Positions 1 through 13,946 of a stretch of 64,000 nt of DNA are shown piece by piece. How positions within the stretch are numbered: position 1 is the first letter of the stretch; each line of letters starts with the position of its first letter. The notes under the pieces were generated by a model. The model was not told where the DNA came from. It saw nothing but the letters and a program-made list of their open reading frames with translations, and ran no database searches. The DNA is from Meandrina meandrites. Its lineage: Eukaryota > Cnidaria > Anthozoa > Scleractinia > Meandrinidae. Position numbers and translations under genes: made by a program. The DNA lies in contig OY855913.1 of NCBI GenBank assembly GCA_963693305.1, forward strand, positions 21,622,114 to 21,686,113, in the 5' to 3' direction.

Positions 1-399
1 CACCATAACTGAGATAACTTTGACGCACCCATTGATCGAAAGCTATAGTCGATGAAAGTATAGACCGTAAAAATGACGCAATGCAAGGTAAATTTCGGAA
101 AACTCGAGCAATTATCGCGACTTGGAAAGCGAGCAAGTTGTGGAATATGCATTGGGACATTTTGAGTGAGACTCACCGGCTTTGATCGGATAAAAGGTGA
201 TAGCGTGTTATTGTAAAAATCAAACAGACCATATTTTTCACATAAAGTTAATGCCATAAAATGTCTAAAATTTGCAGTAAGAGCACTCGCCTGCGGTTCG
301 TGGTTCCACTTAAGTTTTGAACATTTTATGATGTTTCATTGTCTATGGTCTTCATGAGTATTCACCATGGAAAACCATGGCGGATTTGTTAGTTAGAAG
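1..399. other. non-coding, with dispersed repeat fragment
   Basis: No gene is seen. Bases 1-90 resemble 51345-51430 (shared words such as cgatga-agtatagacc and aaatgacgcaa), but they lie in a different order relative to the large duplication. They are therefore better read as a dispersed repeat than as part of copy A. Confidence 0.45.
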
Positions 400-823
400 G
401 GATGGGCTGGTCGTATTAACTTAGTTTCAGAAAATAAATTACCCGAGCCCTTGATTGTTAAAAGGGGCTTTGTCGCGGATTTTAACAGAGTTTTGAACGG
501 CCCAAATATATATTTGTGTCGTACTGGAAAAAAAATGATGGTCCAATTTTATTAACAATTACTATATCTGAGCACTGAAATTGCAAAGCGTCTTTGATTA
601 CGGATGGCTTGGATGGAAATGGTTTACAGCTTGAAAAACTGAATTAAGGCTAAACATTTCCCCTCGTTGTTTCTGCGCGTCTTCCAAAAATCGATATTAG
701 CCGTAGTTTGATTTCTCTCCGCAAACTTAGGTTATATCTTCCTTGAGATGTTCAAAGATAATGTTTTTGATGGGTTAATTTACCTACCACTGATTTCAAT
801 TTCGACACCCACTTTCTTATGTG

Positions 824-1176
824 GGCATGTACTAAAACCCGAAACAACCAAAATCACCGAAACAAGCAAACCCATTACCATTAGTGAGAGCTAACCGTAA
901 ACAGGCTAACCTGAGTGATATTCAGGCTAACCGGAGTGTACCTTGCACTCAGGTTAGCCTAAATAGTACTCCGGTTAGCCTGAATATCGTTCAGGTTCGC
1001 CTGAAAAACGCCCAGGTTAGCCTGTTTACGGTTAGCTCTCAATAAAAGTAATGGTTTTCCTTGTTTTGGCTTTTTTGTTTCGTTTCGCTCGTTTCGGCCG
1101 TTTCGGTTTTTTCGGCGGTTTCGTTTCGGCGGTTTCGCTCGTTTCGTTTCGTTGTTTCGGGTTTTAGTACATGCCT
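824..1176. mobile_element. foldback MITE with 8-bp target duplication (copy A)
   Basis: The termini are inverted repeats starting GGCATGTACTAAAACCCG. The element is flanked by the 8-bp direct repeat CTTATGTG (816-823 and 1177-1184), a length typical of hAT-superfamily insertions. The arms consist of degenerate CGAAAC repeats. The centre (about 892-1048) is a set of direct and inverted copies of GGTTAGCCTGA. It encodes no transposase, so it is non-autonomous. The same insertion with the same target duplication is in copy B, so it predates the segmental duplication. Confidence 0.8.
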
Positions 1177-4100
1177 CTTATGTGATATGGCTCAATGTCT
1201 AGCTGTTTTTTTTTTTTCATTTCTATGTGTAGCGGTCGCTATGTCATCTTTATGACATCAAGTATTCACAAACTTTCTTGTTACACGGTCAGTAGAAGGT
1301 TGGAAAAAGTTTACCGGAAAAGAATGTGATCACCATGCCATCTCCCAATCAAACACGATACAATGTACAAGACCAGTGCGTAGGGTTGCAATCACAGTTG
1401 TTTTAAAAAAAGGCTTGGCAGAGGAAAAGCTTGTTTCTGTCGAAAGTGAATTTGCCCAACTCCTCGCATCTTGGAGTGATGACTTTCACTGAAGATGGAC
1501 GTTTTGGTCGGTCAACCTGTTGTTGATCCTTGTTAAGTTCTGTTGGAAACCCGCGAATCTGATTGGCTCTCCCATAACAATAATGAGCTTATATGAGCTT
1601 GAGATTTCTATGAAGTGACAGTTGATGAAGCCGAAGGCTGAATCAACTGTCATCGCATAAACTCGAGAGCGAATAACATATTTTTTTAATGGGATTCTAA
1701 ATTAATTTCCTTAAAATAACAAATTCCAAAGTTCTCGAATCAGGAACTCAGCCAGGATTCGAGTCAAAGAAATAATTCAACAGGGTCACGTATAAGAAAC
1801 CAAACATGTTGTGATTATTAATAAAAGTTTAGGAAACAAGGTTTGTGTTTTGGTACTGCTGGTTCTCACTGTCACGCCACGAAAAAGTAAAATCGAAACC
1901 ACTGATTGGCGCTGTATATACAAAAATTTTAATCAATTTAGTACATGGACATGTATTTTACTTAAAATTCCACTCCAAAGCACCTTCATTTGAAATAAGC
2001 AAGGCTGATTCTGCCCCCTTTCGAACACCCCCATCACTTGAAATCACGAGAACATTTCCTCCCCCCCCCCCCCCCCCCACCCCTCCTTCTCCCTGGGCAT
2101 ACGCGGGAACTGAGAAATATTTTATCCTCCAAAGATATAATTTCAAATAATAATAATAATAATAATGAAAAAAGGTATGAAGGACCGGAAAACCTAAGAG
2201 CGTATAGTCCTGTTTGAGCGGCGTTGGGATGGGTGGGGGAGGGGGGGATATCCCACAATGCCAATTAATTGTCCAACGTGAGACTGGGTTCGACCGAGAT
2301 TTGTAGGTCAAGAGAAGGATATTTTGCTCGTGATTTGTCATGTCTTGGTAAGTAAAGAAGCTTTCCAATCTTATTATATGAAACTGCAATAACAATTTAA
2401 GGTAGTATTCAATATTTTTGGCCTTTTTTTGAATTAGTTCATGGAAATTTTGAAGGCTGGCGACATGGTGTGGCACAATTGCGGCCGCCATTAGGCTTAG
2501 GTTGTCTTGACTCAAGGAAATTTACTTCTAGTTCGGATCTATTTTATGAAGCAGCTACTGATTTTATTTCTGATATCGCTCCCTGTAATATTTGTGCGAT
2601 AAACCTTTCAGACTATATTTGTCACGGTGGGTTATTAAGATCTATTAAAATTAAAAATTTTACAAATGGTGGCAAAATTTAAAACCAAATGTATTGTGGC
2701 ACAGGCATCCCAAGCTCACAATGAGGGAATTAATTCTTACTAAATTGTAACCATGTCACTGACGCCTCCCTTATAAAGGTGCAAATGATTCTTGGAATAA
2801 AAAATGTCTTATGTGTGCATTTTGTATTCATAATTGTATAAACAAAACGCTCATCTGCTGGCCAGAGATCAGATGCTGAGTAGCTTATTGCTGGCTTGCA
2901 GCTGACGTCACGGCAGCCATACTGGTGGACAAGAAGAAAGCGTTTTCCTCCGCTTGGAACTTAACTCTTTTATCATGCAAATTCTGTGAAATTTTTTTTT
3001 ATTGTTTTGACCACCAACTTGGTCACCTGGATGTTGCAAACCAGCAGTTATCCCAACCAAAATTCACCAATTTACAGTACAGCAGCAAAACTCAATGCAA
3101 ATATATTGCAGTACTTTAAAATCCATGTGGAAGGAGACTGAGACAAAATAGCAGTATAATTTTCAGAAAAAATTGGAAAAAGCTACTTTAGGTTTGAGGT
3201 TTTCAAGCATTTTCACAGTCACTGAACAATCAGCTAGAGTTGAATTTAGATGACCTTTATATTTCTGCACATCTTGAATGATTTTCCTGAAACTTGGCTA
3301 TGGAATGTATTTTGTCAATAGGGTTTAAATTTTCCAGGTTAAAACAAGGTCTTTTTTGCCTCAAGGAATGAAAGTGAATTACTGTGCAAAAATAAACAGA
3401 ACTTGTAAGTAATAAAAATGTTTTATTCCATTTTTTTTCATGACCACTGCTCGTAAAGCATTTATTTATGCCTGACATGTGAAAAGAGCAAATTAAAAAG
3501 TAGCATTTGATATGTGGATTAAGGAGCTCAAATTTAAGCAAATGGTCTATGATGGTAAATGAAATGTGTATTTAACAAATCAACGTCAGTTTTTTATGCG
3601 TCTTTCCTGTTATTGATGGTAAATTGCATCATAACATTGTCAAAGTGTTGGTTGCCGTTTTTGTGTGTTGTGTAACTTCCTTTAACTCTGCTATTGCTGT
3701 GCGTTTATCTTAGAGTGACATGATGTCAATCTATTTCATTATACATGTAGGCCAAGCAAAAATTATAAAAAATGTTATTTAATTTAATAAGTTGATTTTA
3801 GTTTTAACTTTCCCATGGCTTGATACGTACATTCTGAAATATGTTCATATGGTTCACAGTTGAATGCTCTGGACTTAGACAAGAGATCCAATATTGTAGA
3901 TCTCATTTTAATTAATTCAGTGGTAGGTTAAAGGAGCAATTATGTTAACTGTAAGGGCCCCTCCCCAGCCTTGAAAAAAGCTCCCCCCCACCAAAAAAAA
4001 AAAAAAAAGTTGGAACTTTTTGAACTTTTTTGAACTTTTTGTTGGCCAAAATTGTTGAAACAGAAAAAGTACATTCAGATAAACAGCATTACTCAAATTA

Positions 4101-7100
4101 CAATCTTGCTCTTGGTATACTTACAAGCAAATTCATCTGCGAAATAATGTTAATAATCATATATGATTGTAAAAATTTGGACAGACATGATGTCCAACTA
4201 CACAGTTGGGATTTGCCAGACACTGGCAAATTGTGGTCAGCCATTGTCCAATGACCACTTGTTATTTGCAGTTCTATTAATGCTGCTCCGACATGTGCCC
4301 TAAAATAGCTACTTTGATGTACATCACCAATATATATCCAACATAAATTAACATATAATTTTCATCTCTCTCCAGAAAAAAAGTGTCGATCATGGAATGA
4401 CAAAAGCTGGAATTCAACAGAAAAGGAGAGAAGCTGTCTGGACAATGAAGAGTTGAACCTGAGGTTAGTTGAATAGTTTAAACACACAACAACAGTAAGC
4501 AGTTGATGGCGTGGGGAACTCTGAAAATATAAATTGGATGGGGATGCTTGTTAAGAATTTTGAAGTACAGTTCACCCCTAACAGGTTCCTGGATCCTTTT
4601 CAGCTGGGTTACTGTGGGGTTCAAGTTAATGTTTAGCAAAATAAATGCACATGTAGACTCTTTTATTGATGAGTACACAGTTATAAGTGTCACTGGCTGG
4701 TTACATAAGATACCTCCCAAACAAGAATCACTTTTAGACAATAACCTGTATAGTGCAGTTACCTTAGAGGTACTATACAGACGTGTGACAACTGTGAAAT
4801 TTGAATTGGAACACCCTTAAAGCAGGGTACCAAAATACCATGTTCAACCCTACAAGTGAAAAGTGGATCGTTATATTACAAAGTATGTCAGGCAGCGAGG
4901 CATGCGAGCCATTCCAGTTAGCCTACATTAAAGCACTTCGGTTAATTAACATACATCAGGCACTCCAGTTAGCCTAAATAGCACTTCGGTGAGCCCACAG
5001 TTAGCTTTAAGGTTGCTTGCGGCCAGCCTTTTTGTTTTGATTTGAGATTTCTGCCTTGCATGCCTCAAACTACCTCGCATATATTTGTTTGTAAGACTTG
5101 TGAAATGTGATGTGCAAAGAAAATTTATTTCTGGGTTACGTTAATCATGCCTTCTGAATAACACGCACTTGAATCCTTAAATTTGGTGGTAGCACAACAT
5201 TGCATAAACTGCAAAAAAATAGATTGAAGTGAACCTACATTAATGTACAGACTGTAGCCCCAACAATTTTTTAGAGACCAAAAGCCTTGTTGACTTCTGA
5301 TGCTCAGCTGTTGAAATCAAACTCGTCTGGGCTCGAACAATGCACGTTCAGCCAGTTATCTTTACCTGTAGTTTCAATCTCTATTGAAAACTCTCTGCAG
5401 CGAAATTCTTCCAATCAGGGAACACTTGAGCCTGTCGTCAGAGTTAAATTTACAATGTGCCTCCCTGCTTGCATTGGATTGAGATTACTAGTAACTTTTA
5501 CTTTGAGTCTTATCACTGCCCAGATGTGTTGAATGTTTTGGAGTAAACCTGTACCTTCTGAGTAACAATTAAAATCACACTCTAGGTGACATTCGGCTTG
5601 GCTGGAAGAAACATGTCATGTCAATGTTATCTCGACGATTTATTTTTTTATCAGGGAAAAGTTAAGGAATGTTGAAAATGATCATGTCTGTAACAAGGAC
5701 GTCACCACGGTTTCATACCAAGCAAGGAAATCACATTGGCAATCATGTCACAGATGTAGTTAAAAAAAATATATTTGGGCCTTCTTTTTTCAGTTGTTAA
5801 GATCCCAATATAAATCATTGCTTTTTTAGAATCATCTCACTTATTTCTACATTCCCTCTTTCTTAGAATATTTGCTGGACACATGAACTCAGATTCCAGT
5901 GCCTGCATGTCGCACCTCCAAATTATTCTGCTGCATCGAAGAAAGCATGAACTGAAGGAAGGATGACAATCTCAAGGTCGTCTGGCAAATTTGCATAAAT
6001 TTTGAAGCATTGAACGCAATGATCAAGTTAAACTTGAAACAGCAAGGGATCGGAAACAATGGCACCAATTGTAGGATCTGCCCTGCTTTATCGGTTCTGG
6101 TCATGTTGGTGTCTTGCAAAGTCTACTTTTCCACATAGTACCAGCCTTGTTGTATTGTTCAAAATGGTCAACTGTAGTGACTGTTCTTAGGTGGGGGAGG
6201 GGGGGGGGGGGGGGATCCTACTATAATAAGGGAAGTTCATGCCAAAAAATATGGCTCTTAAGTGGGGGCTGGCCAAAAAAACAGTTTAAGTCGGCTTTCT
6301 TAATGACAGCATCAATCATGATAGTTCAAAAATACTACTGGAATGTCCAAGGGGTTCTACAAATTTACATTTTCCCAGAAGAACATACCCCCCCCCCCCC
6401 CTACTTGGGGTTATCCAGTACCATAGTATCATGTGAAGCAGTATGATAATGCATCATTGCATTGCATGCCCTTTGTGCAAGGAAGTTAAATCTTGAAACT
6501 TCAGGATGTTGAGTTCTTGATTTTTCCCATGTAGAAGTGTTCCAAAATGGCCGTGTTTCCTTTTTTGCAAATTTTCTAGTATTTACAAGACACAGAAATA
6601 CTCGACAAAATTCCGCACAAAAACGGGTTGGGGTACAAATGAAGGTTCATTTTAAAAACATCAATACATGAAGAATGGTAAAAACTTGCCAGGATTGAGG
6701 TGGATTAAGAAATCCCAAACATAGATAGAACCAGTCTCATTCGGGGCTTTCATTGATACTTTAGATGTCACGCAACACTTCGCATCTGCAGGTCGTTACC
6801 AGGGTGGTCACACTTAGTTCATTTTGCTGACACGTTTTGTTAGTTTGGTTGTCACACAACGCCAGACCTGTCGACCGAAATTATTTTTCCTTTTAAAACC
6901 TGATAAATTAGTTTTCATAAGATTATAAATATTGCAACTGTTTTATTAATTTGATCCTTTTCTTTATATTCATGCAGGTTGTTAGATATTGATGCTTATA
7001 TCCTTCAAGTCAGGATAAACCAAGACAAAGACAAAGATAGTTGCCCAAGATTTAATCAGAGGTAGAACAAGAACTAAGTAGACTTTTCTTTCAAATTATT

Positions 7101-8255
7101 TGAAAATAATTGAAGCCAAACATTATTTCTGTCCAAAACCATTTACTGAAGAAGAGACGAGGCGAGACAATCTTACCATAAATATTAATTGCCTGAAAGT
7201 TCAAATTTTACAAGTAATTTATTATCAATCATTTAAGCAAAAACAATCTTCACTGCCATTTTGAATTGTTTGAGAAGTCAAAACCTAACAACAAATTTAT
7301 TGTCAATCAATTGCAGTCACGTTGGTTGTTCCTTTCCACATAGCTTTGCAATGTTGCGGCGTGATGTTTTAATGTTAATTACCATTTTACTTGTGCGACT
7401 TGGAAATTGAGTTCAAGTTTGTGCCAGCAAGTTGCCAAGTTCCGTTTGAGTTTGACAGGTTCCGGCTTTCATTTTTTGTGTTATAGCTGAGGCGATACAA
7501 CTTCTGTGTCATAGAAAGAGGAAATATTTAAGGTTTGGGCGGCTATTCATCTTCAGAGTGGAAAAATTAGCAGATAGGTCAAGTTTACATTGCCAAACTG
7601 GGAAACGCACTTTAAAATTAAAAGTGTTATACCTGATTCACACCAACAAAACATGTTTAGTTAAACCAGGTTTAAGAAAATGAAAATCAGCAACAGACAA
7701 CTGACAGACTAAATTTTACATAGGGTTCAAGTAAGCTCTAACTTGTGCTTTCATTGTGCTAAGTTCGAAGTCGATAAACATCAGTCAGCAACTTCCATGA
7801 AGAAAACAATTTTAAACCGTGTTTAACTAAACAACATTTAAACTTGTTTCCCCTCTTTGACACAGAAGTGGTATTGCCTCAGCTTTAACACAAAAATGAA
7901 AACCACAACTTGTAAAACTCAAATGGCGGCGCAAACTCGAATTGAATTTGCATGTAGCTCAAGTAAACTGCAAAGTCTATATTGCAGCCTAACGCTGCAA
8001 CATTGCACTGTTGTGTGGAAAAGAACATCTGGTTTTACTACGTAAATCGTTTAGTAATCCATTTATCGAGCACGATCTTAATAACATTTTGAATTGTCTG
8101 TGAAGTCAATCATTGCTAGAAATTTATCAATCAGTTTTAAGCACGATGTTCGTTGCCAGTTTGAATTGTCTGTGTAATCAATCAATTTCAGCCAGTGGTA
8201 TGTTATTTTTTTGTATCGGTCGTTTACTTGTTAACAATGGTTTCAACGGGTATAA

Positions 8256-8829
8256 TTTTCCCACCAAAAGACTTCGAAAAAATACGGGCGCTTTAAATAC
8301 GCATGCGCCATTTTTTTTAAAAAAAATCGGATTTACTTGCTCTGTATTTATACTCCTTTTAAAATTTTGTAATTTTCCCGCCAAAAAACTTAGAAAAAAT
8401 ACGGGCGCCTAAAATACGCATGCGCCGTTTTTTTTTTTAATTTTGTCGTTTAATTTTAACAAAAGAAAATTGTGAATAAACTTTATTTCCCAAGTGTTTG
8501 CTCAGTTTAATTATTTAAAGTGCAGTCCAATAAAGTCAACAATTTTTCTTTGATGTTTATTGATCTTTATTTGTTATACAATAAAGTCTTCAAGAAATAC
8601 AAGCAAGTGTTCTGTGAAAATTACTTTTATTCACTTCAAATGTTCTCTAATTAGATAATTACTTAAAAGAAATCAATTAAATTATTATAAAGGTGTCAAG
8701 AAAAAATGTTCCCTATATATACTAAGTCTTTTGGCGGGAAAATTTGGAAAAATTTGCACGGCGTTTCCCCTGGCAACTTTTTTGACAAAAATTTCAAAAT
8801 GGCTTCCCCTAAGAATTTCCCGCCAAAAA
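8256..8829. promoter_or_regulatory. cluster of E2F-like and NRF1-like sites (copy A)
   Basis: Four matches or near matches to the E2F-type site TTTCCCGCCAAAA occur at 8256-8269 (one mismatch), 8373-8386, 8729-8742 (reverse strand) and 8816-8829. Two copies of TACGCATGCGCC, close to the NRF1 palindrome, lie at 8298-8309 and 8415-8426. The first two E2F/NRF1 pairs sit in a direct repeat of about 115 bp. All are retained in copy B (62309-62884). The sites are seen directly; promoter function is inferred, and no adjacent reading frame was recognised. Confidence 0.45.
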
Positions 8830-9950
8830 TATTTGAACATCGCCTCGTGCAAAAATTTGAAAATGAAACGACTATTTCTTTCTAACACCGTTAAAAAATA
8901 TCTAAGGAGGACGTTTCAGCCCATTGCTTTATAAAAATCAAGTTTTGAATGGAAAATTCTCTCTCCGAAACGTTTTAGTTTTTCAAAGTTTTTGCGCGAG
9001 ATGATGTTTTAGATAAAAAACCTTTCACAACTGGCAATATTTGTTAGCAACACAGGACAGACTCAAAGAAAAACCTCAAAAAATTTACCCTTACCTATTT
9101 GTAATTGTTATAAAGACATTTGGAGCAGTGACAAACAATTTCAACTGCTCTTTTAGTCGCGAGAGCTGTGACAAAATTGATTTCACACCATAAACTGTCG
9201 TTAACGTACCGTCACGAAATAAACCCGAGCAAAACAATTTTGCACAACAGTTGTGAAGATTTAAGGAGCAGTAAAAAACAATTTCAACTGTTGTGCAAGT
9301 CTCGAGACCTCTTGTAACGTGCCGATTTATTGCTTACGATATCGTTGTTACTTGCCGATTTCAGGTTTTATTTTAATTTAGACTGCAACTTCAACAATTC
9401 AGAAATCAGCTTGTACGTAATTCATTTGTGTCTTTTAATGCTATGTCCTGTGTTACAACGAATGCCGGTAGCAAAAGGTCTTTTTCTACTTACAAGTAAA
9501 TTAATTTTACATGACAAAACCCAAATGCCTGGTCAAAGACTCAGAGGATAATCCCACCCTTAACACGAACATTTGGTAAAAAAAAAAGTAAACAAAGAAT
9601 AAAAGGTTATACTGACCACAGTAAGCATAAGGAAAACAAGATGAAAACAATTGGTTACAAGTAAATTCTTTTTTGTTTACTACAGTTCCTTTTCATGTTT
9701 TTTTTTTTTCATTTTACACTTACTGGAAAAAACCTGTTTTGTCGTTCCAAAAAGCTTATAATATATTCACGACATCCGCCATAATGTTTTGTATTGTATT
9801 ATGCAAGACAATTCTTGGTAAAAATGCAAAAACGATTTGCGTGCCAAATAATTATTAGTTACTCGATTCTTGACTTTTTAACCTCGTTCATTGAAATGAA
9901 CAACGTTCAAGTCAGTTCACCCTTGAAATATTCTCAAGTTGAAATGCATC

Positions 9951-12393
9951 ATGACAAGACCAAGAAAACACGTTTTCCACATAACAACCGAGTCAAATCG
10001 GAGAACTGTTTTTTTAAGCCGATCAGAGAATAATTTCAATCATAATTTAAAATTGCAGAAACCAACAAGACAATTGTGAAGTCAAATAATGGCAGGTTTT
10101 CAAACTCCGAAAGTTATCTTGAAAAACAGTGAGAGAATTTGATAATTGTTTTATTTCCGATAAATCAACAATTGTTTTTTACTATTGTTGCTTGGCCTGT
10201 ACAAATGTAAATTGAAAATCCTGACATTAATATTCAGACATCTATCGAAGCCAAAGAATTATATCGCCGACTTTGTAGTCTTATTTTTCTTCTTTTTTAA
10301 GATATAAATCGATACCTGCCTGCCAATTTGTTTGACTTATTCTGTGGTCAGTATAACTGGAAATACCGGATTTATCTAGACTTCAAAGTCTTTTTATCCG
10401 AAGAACCAGGCATCAGGGTTTTTACAAATATATAACAAGTTCCTAATACCTGACAAGAGAACATAGGCAGTGACGTTTTCCGTCTGACAGTACGTTACTC
10501 AGACGAAAGCAAACCCAAGTTGAAACCACGCGTCTTTTGCGTTGTACAAAGAAAAACAATAAATGGTTTGAACCCAGGAGTATCAGTAGTTTTGTCTAGT
10601 GTGATCGTCCGGGTGTGAGTAGTTCTAAGAAGAATCGTTGTTGGTGGTCACGTGACTGACGTTTCTGACGTTTTTTTCAATCTGAGCGGAAGTCGTCTCC
10701 AGTCAAGTGAAATGTACTGAGCATTAAGTTTCATCGTTATTTTGTTGGCTGTTGAACTAAAGATTCGTGTATTAAATGTTAATAAACAGTGACTGCATGT
10801 AGTCAGTTGTTGTCAATTTCGATTCGTCTGTTGTTAGCAAAATGTGTGTTGGTTCTTTCCGAAGTCAAAGTTAGTTTGTTGGTTTTATCGAGATCGTAAA
10901 TAAGTCATCTGTAACGTGCTTGTAATCGTTGCAATTGTTTAAGAAGTGTTTGTTCTCATTTCTTGAGCCAGTGTTTAAGAGGCCGTCGCTAATAGCAGTT
11001 TGTTTGTAGGTAATGCATTAAAAATAGCACTAGTCAAATATGGTTTGTTTGTCAATGGTCTACCGTAATGTAATTGTTGACATCATCTCGTCGCTGTTCA
11101 GTTAGTCTCGTGTTCAGGGTTCCACCATACAATCTCGCCGATGTATTTGGCAAATTAGACCGAGCGATGTACAATGTACAATTATTTGGAGGAATCTATT
11201 CTTTACATAAAAAAACGATCCAGTGTTCTCTTGTCAAGTACAGCGAAATTCAGTTGACGAAGCAATCATGTAAATATTTTAAGGTGGCAGGCAGTATCTC
11301 ATGTGTCTTATACAGCAAATAAATATAAATTTCTGTGTACAAATGTCGTATTTTTGCAAGCTTTGTAATCAAATTGTTTTAAAGAACGAAGGCACACTAT
11401 AAAAAGACTTGGTACCCTTTGCCTACACCCCTCGCTCTCCCCACTCCCCACCCCTCCCATAAACACAATCTAATTTGCATCGCAGTTTATTATCGTTGTA
11501 CAGCAATTCTGTTCAGTTTTAAATTTGATCATGAAATCCACTGCAAAAGTAACTAATGATTTCTCAAATTTTGTGGTTTGATCTCGATAACTGTAAAGAT
11601 CGTGAATTGATAAATTAATGGCAGTTCAACTACAAATGTGAACTTGAAGACAGTTTGAATTTCGCGAGAATTGCCTTGAAGTTAGCATGCGCGCCAAATT
11701 TTGTGTCAAAAATTAAATAAGCCAAAATAGTTACCGAGACTTTTGAAAAATACTTCATTTTCAGTTGTTGTTGTTGGGTTTAGACTAATTAGTAAAATGA
11801 TTTCATTCTTTACTAATGTACACATTAACTTTGGTCTTCCCTGGGAATCCCCTTTTATAGTGTGCTTTGTGTTTCAACAAAACGGTTTTCAATTATACTG
11901 AAGAATTTTTTCCAAATGCTCGCTCGGCGTGCAGTGCCACCTTAAAAAATATTTCTGCGACATCATCTGAAGTAGTTTTCATAGACAGGATAGAGGTCTA
12001 CGTATGAAGTACCGAGTGTTTTGCAGACATGAAGAAAAGAACTGAATAATCCACGCTAAAGATTCGAAATCCCGCCGTCATGCACAAACTTCCCAAATAA
12101 AAAATCAAATAAATTGCAATTTAATCAAAACGATCTATAGTTTCTTTTTCGCGAAATCAAGTCAACATTTTCAACAGTTGGCGCAAATTACTTGATCAAC
12201 GAGGTTCGCAACAGGCTCTGATTAAAGTCTGCAAAAAAATCGTTAAATGGTGGCTGAAGTGTACACTGCCTTCAAATTGAACTGAGTACTTTGTGCCATC
12301 TCCCAGTCCTTTCTTCAGTGTAATTTTTGTATACGATCCAGACAGTCAATTTCACACTATTTAATAAACTAACCTAAAAAGAGCGAAGTTCAC
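9951..12393. other. non-coding stretch, no recognised gene
   Basis: AT-rich sequence with only short ORFs of unremarkable composition. I see no domain, RNA gene or terminal-repeat element. A pyrimidine-rich tract (11410-11460) and several AATAAA-like words are present. Its partner in copy B, if any, would lie beyond the window. Confidence 0.5.
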
Positions 12394-12556
12394 CTGCAAA
12401 TTTAGGCCTGATTGATCAGCCACCATTTTACTAGAGTTATTTGACAATTTCAAAGTTCTTATCTTTGAAGAGTTCTCCTGATTCACTGATTCCAGTTTGT
12501 CCACTTTACTTTCTTTTTCACTATTCTTTCCTCTCTGCAAAGTTGGCTTTTCGTTC
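12394..12556 (-). other. candidate internal exon of an unidentified gene
   Basis: On the minus strand an open frame of 163 nt is bounded by a good acceptor (pyrimidine-rich tract then CAG just before base 12556) and a CAG/GTGAAC donor after 12394. It would encode about 54 residues rich in Lys, Ser, Asn and Glu (containing KESKVDKLESVNQ), with one nucleotide completing the previous codon. I do not recognise the protein and did not find neighbouring exons with matching phase. It could be chance. Confidence 0.25.
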
Positions 12557-13099
12557 CTGGAAAAGGAAATGAAAAATTCAAAGATCAGCAAATGTTCAAA
12601 TATTCAAAACTGCACAAAGATTATGTTTAACAATACCAAGCCTGCCTAAACAAGTAGCGACCTTTGGCACACCATGGCAAATGGGAGTGGCCACGCGAAA
12701 CCAGCAATTAACATTTTGAAACCAAAATTTGAATGATCAGTTCTCTACAAAATAACGAGCATTCCGAAAGCACGAAAGCATCTTAAAGGGCAAGGGGATT
12801 AACTTGGCAAGAAATTGCTCAGCCCATTTAATACATACAAATTTTCGCGTCCGCGTCAAAATTTTAGCACACGTTTTTGGCTTTTAGCAGGTAAAAATTT
12901 GCTGTCGAAAGAGCTCTCAATTATTCGGACCTGTAAATTTCTAAGCCTCGAGTCTACTTCAACCATTGGTTCAAGCAGTACTAAGCAGTCCGCCAAATTC
13001 GGATAACTATTTCGCATCACTAGTTTTTGCCCGCCCGCCGTCTGAATTGTTAAACGAAGCAATTTGTGGTACCACTCAGTTTTCTGTGCTGTTACTAGT
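12557..13099. other. no recognised gene
   Basis: A minus-strand open frame of 85 codons at 12856-13113 has no recognisable motif. No repeat structure was identified. Confidence 0.4.
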
Positions 13100-13946
13100 T
13101 GAAGCGACGCCAAGAGCGAACAGTAAGCGCACGTGTTAACTCACTTCGTAATATTTTTACACTCAAGAAGCCTTCTGATCAAAATTAAAGGAATATTTTG
13201 CAAAATCAGTGCTTACCTTCGATTTTAATAGAGTGAGGACGTCTTTCCAAGTTTCAAATCCACCAAGCTTTAAGCATCTTCTTCCTTCAAGAGTCCAAAC
13301 TGGTCCTCACCGGGCGTCACGTCTTCACACATCCACAACCTGTTTAGTTTGAAGCATGTTCTACAATTTGTCATGAATATGGATTTAAAAAATCAACCCA
13401 ATCATTGACAAAAACAACACAAATATGACGTGGATTGTATTTGCACGCTTTTTCTGCCAACGAATCACAGACCTAGATAAAAGAATGCAACCATGCGTTG
13501 GCATATGCAAGTTACAAGAATTTTGTTTACGCATTCCATCTTGTTTTCCTACCATACTATTGTTAATAATCTGAATTATTTTTAAGTGTATTTTTTCTGT
13601 TCGGTTTAAAACTGGATAAAACAACCCCTCAAAATTCACCTTTTAAAATGCAACTTAGAGGTTCTGGGGTCAACATGAGTTCTAGGAAACTGTAACGGCA
13701 TCATTAAAGCTTTTAAAAAGTGGAATGAAAGAAAACGCAAAAATGGCCAATTCCCTCTATGAGGCGCGCCTGGAAGGAATCAATGGAGTTGTATTAAACA
13801 AAACATATCGAAGATATGGCAACGTTGAATACAACTACCATGATTCCCCGCAGGTGCATCTCATAGGGGGAATCGGTTATTCCGAAAGTTTTCAATCGGA
13901 AAATTTCCGAAAAAAGTGACGCAAGTACTCGGAAAAAATTTAAGTT

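Larger units (their letters stand above)
400..9950 (+). repeat. segmental duplication, copy A
   Basis: This stretch is collinear with 50560-64000 in the same orientation, with long runs of near identity. Examples are the segment starting at 1811 (matching 53081) and the segment 7857-8045 (matching 61844-62040). No convincing protein gene lies in it: the short ORFs are lost or shifted by indels between the copies, or have no recognisable motif. It holds C- and G-homopolymer runs near 2059, 6190 and 6390, an (AAT)n run near 2141, a foldback MITE at 824-1176 and a cluster of E2F-like sites at 8256-8829. Copy B continues past the window edge, so the full length cannot be seen. Confidence 0.9.

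Noticed and set aside
1958..2515. 185-codon minus-strand ORF
   Set aside because: Runs through homopolymer C and AAT tracts, its frame is broken in copy B, and it has no recognisable motif.
7857..8045. 62-codon ORF conserved in both duplicates (also at 61832-62032)
   Set aside because: Conservation is explained by the recent duplication of the whole segment. No motif and no splice context.
12856..13113. 85-codon minus-strand ORF as a gene
   Set aside because: No domain, no splice partners, no conserved copy in the other units.
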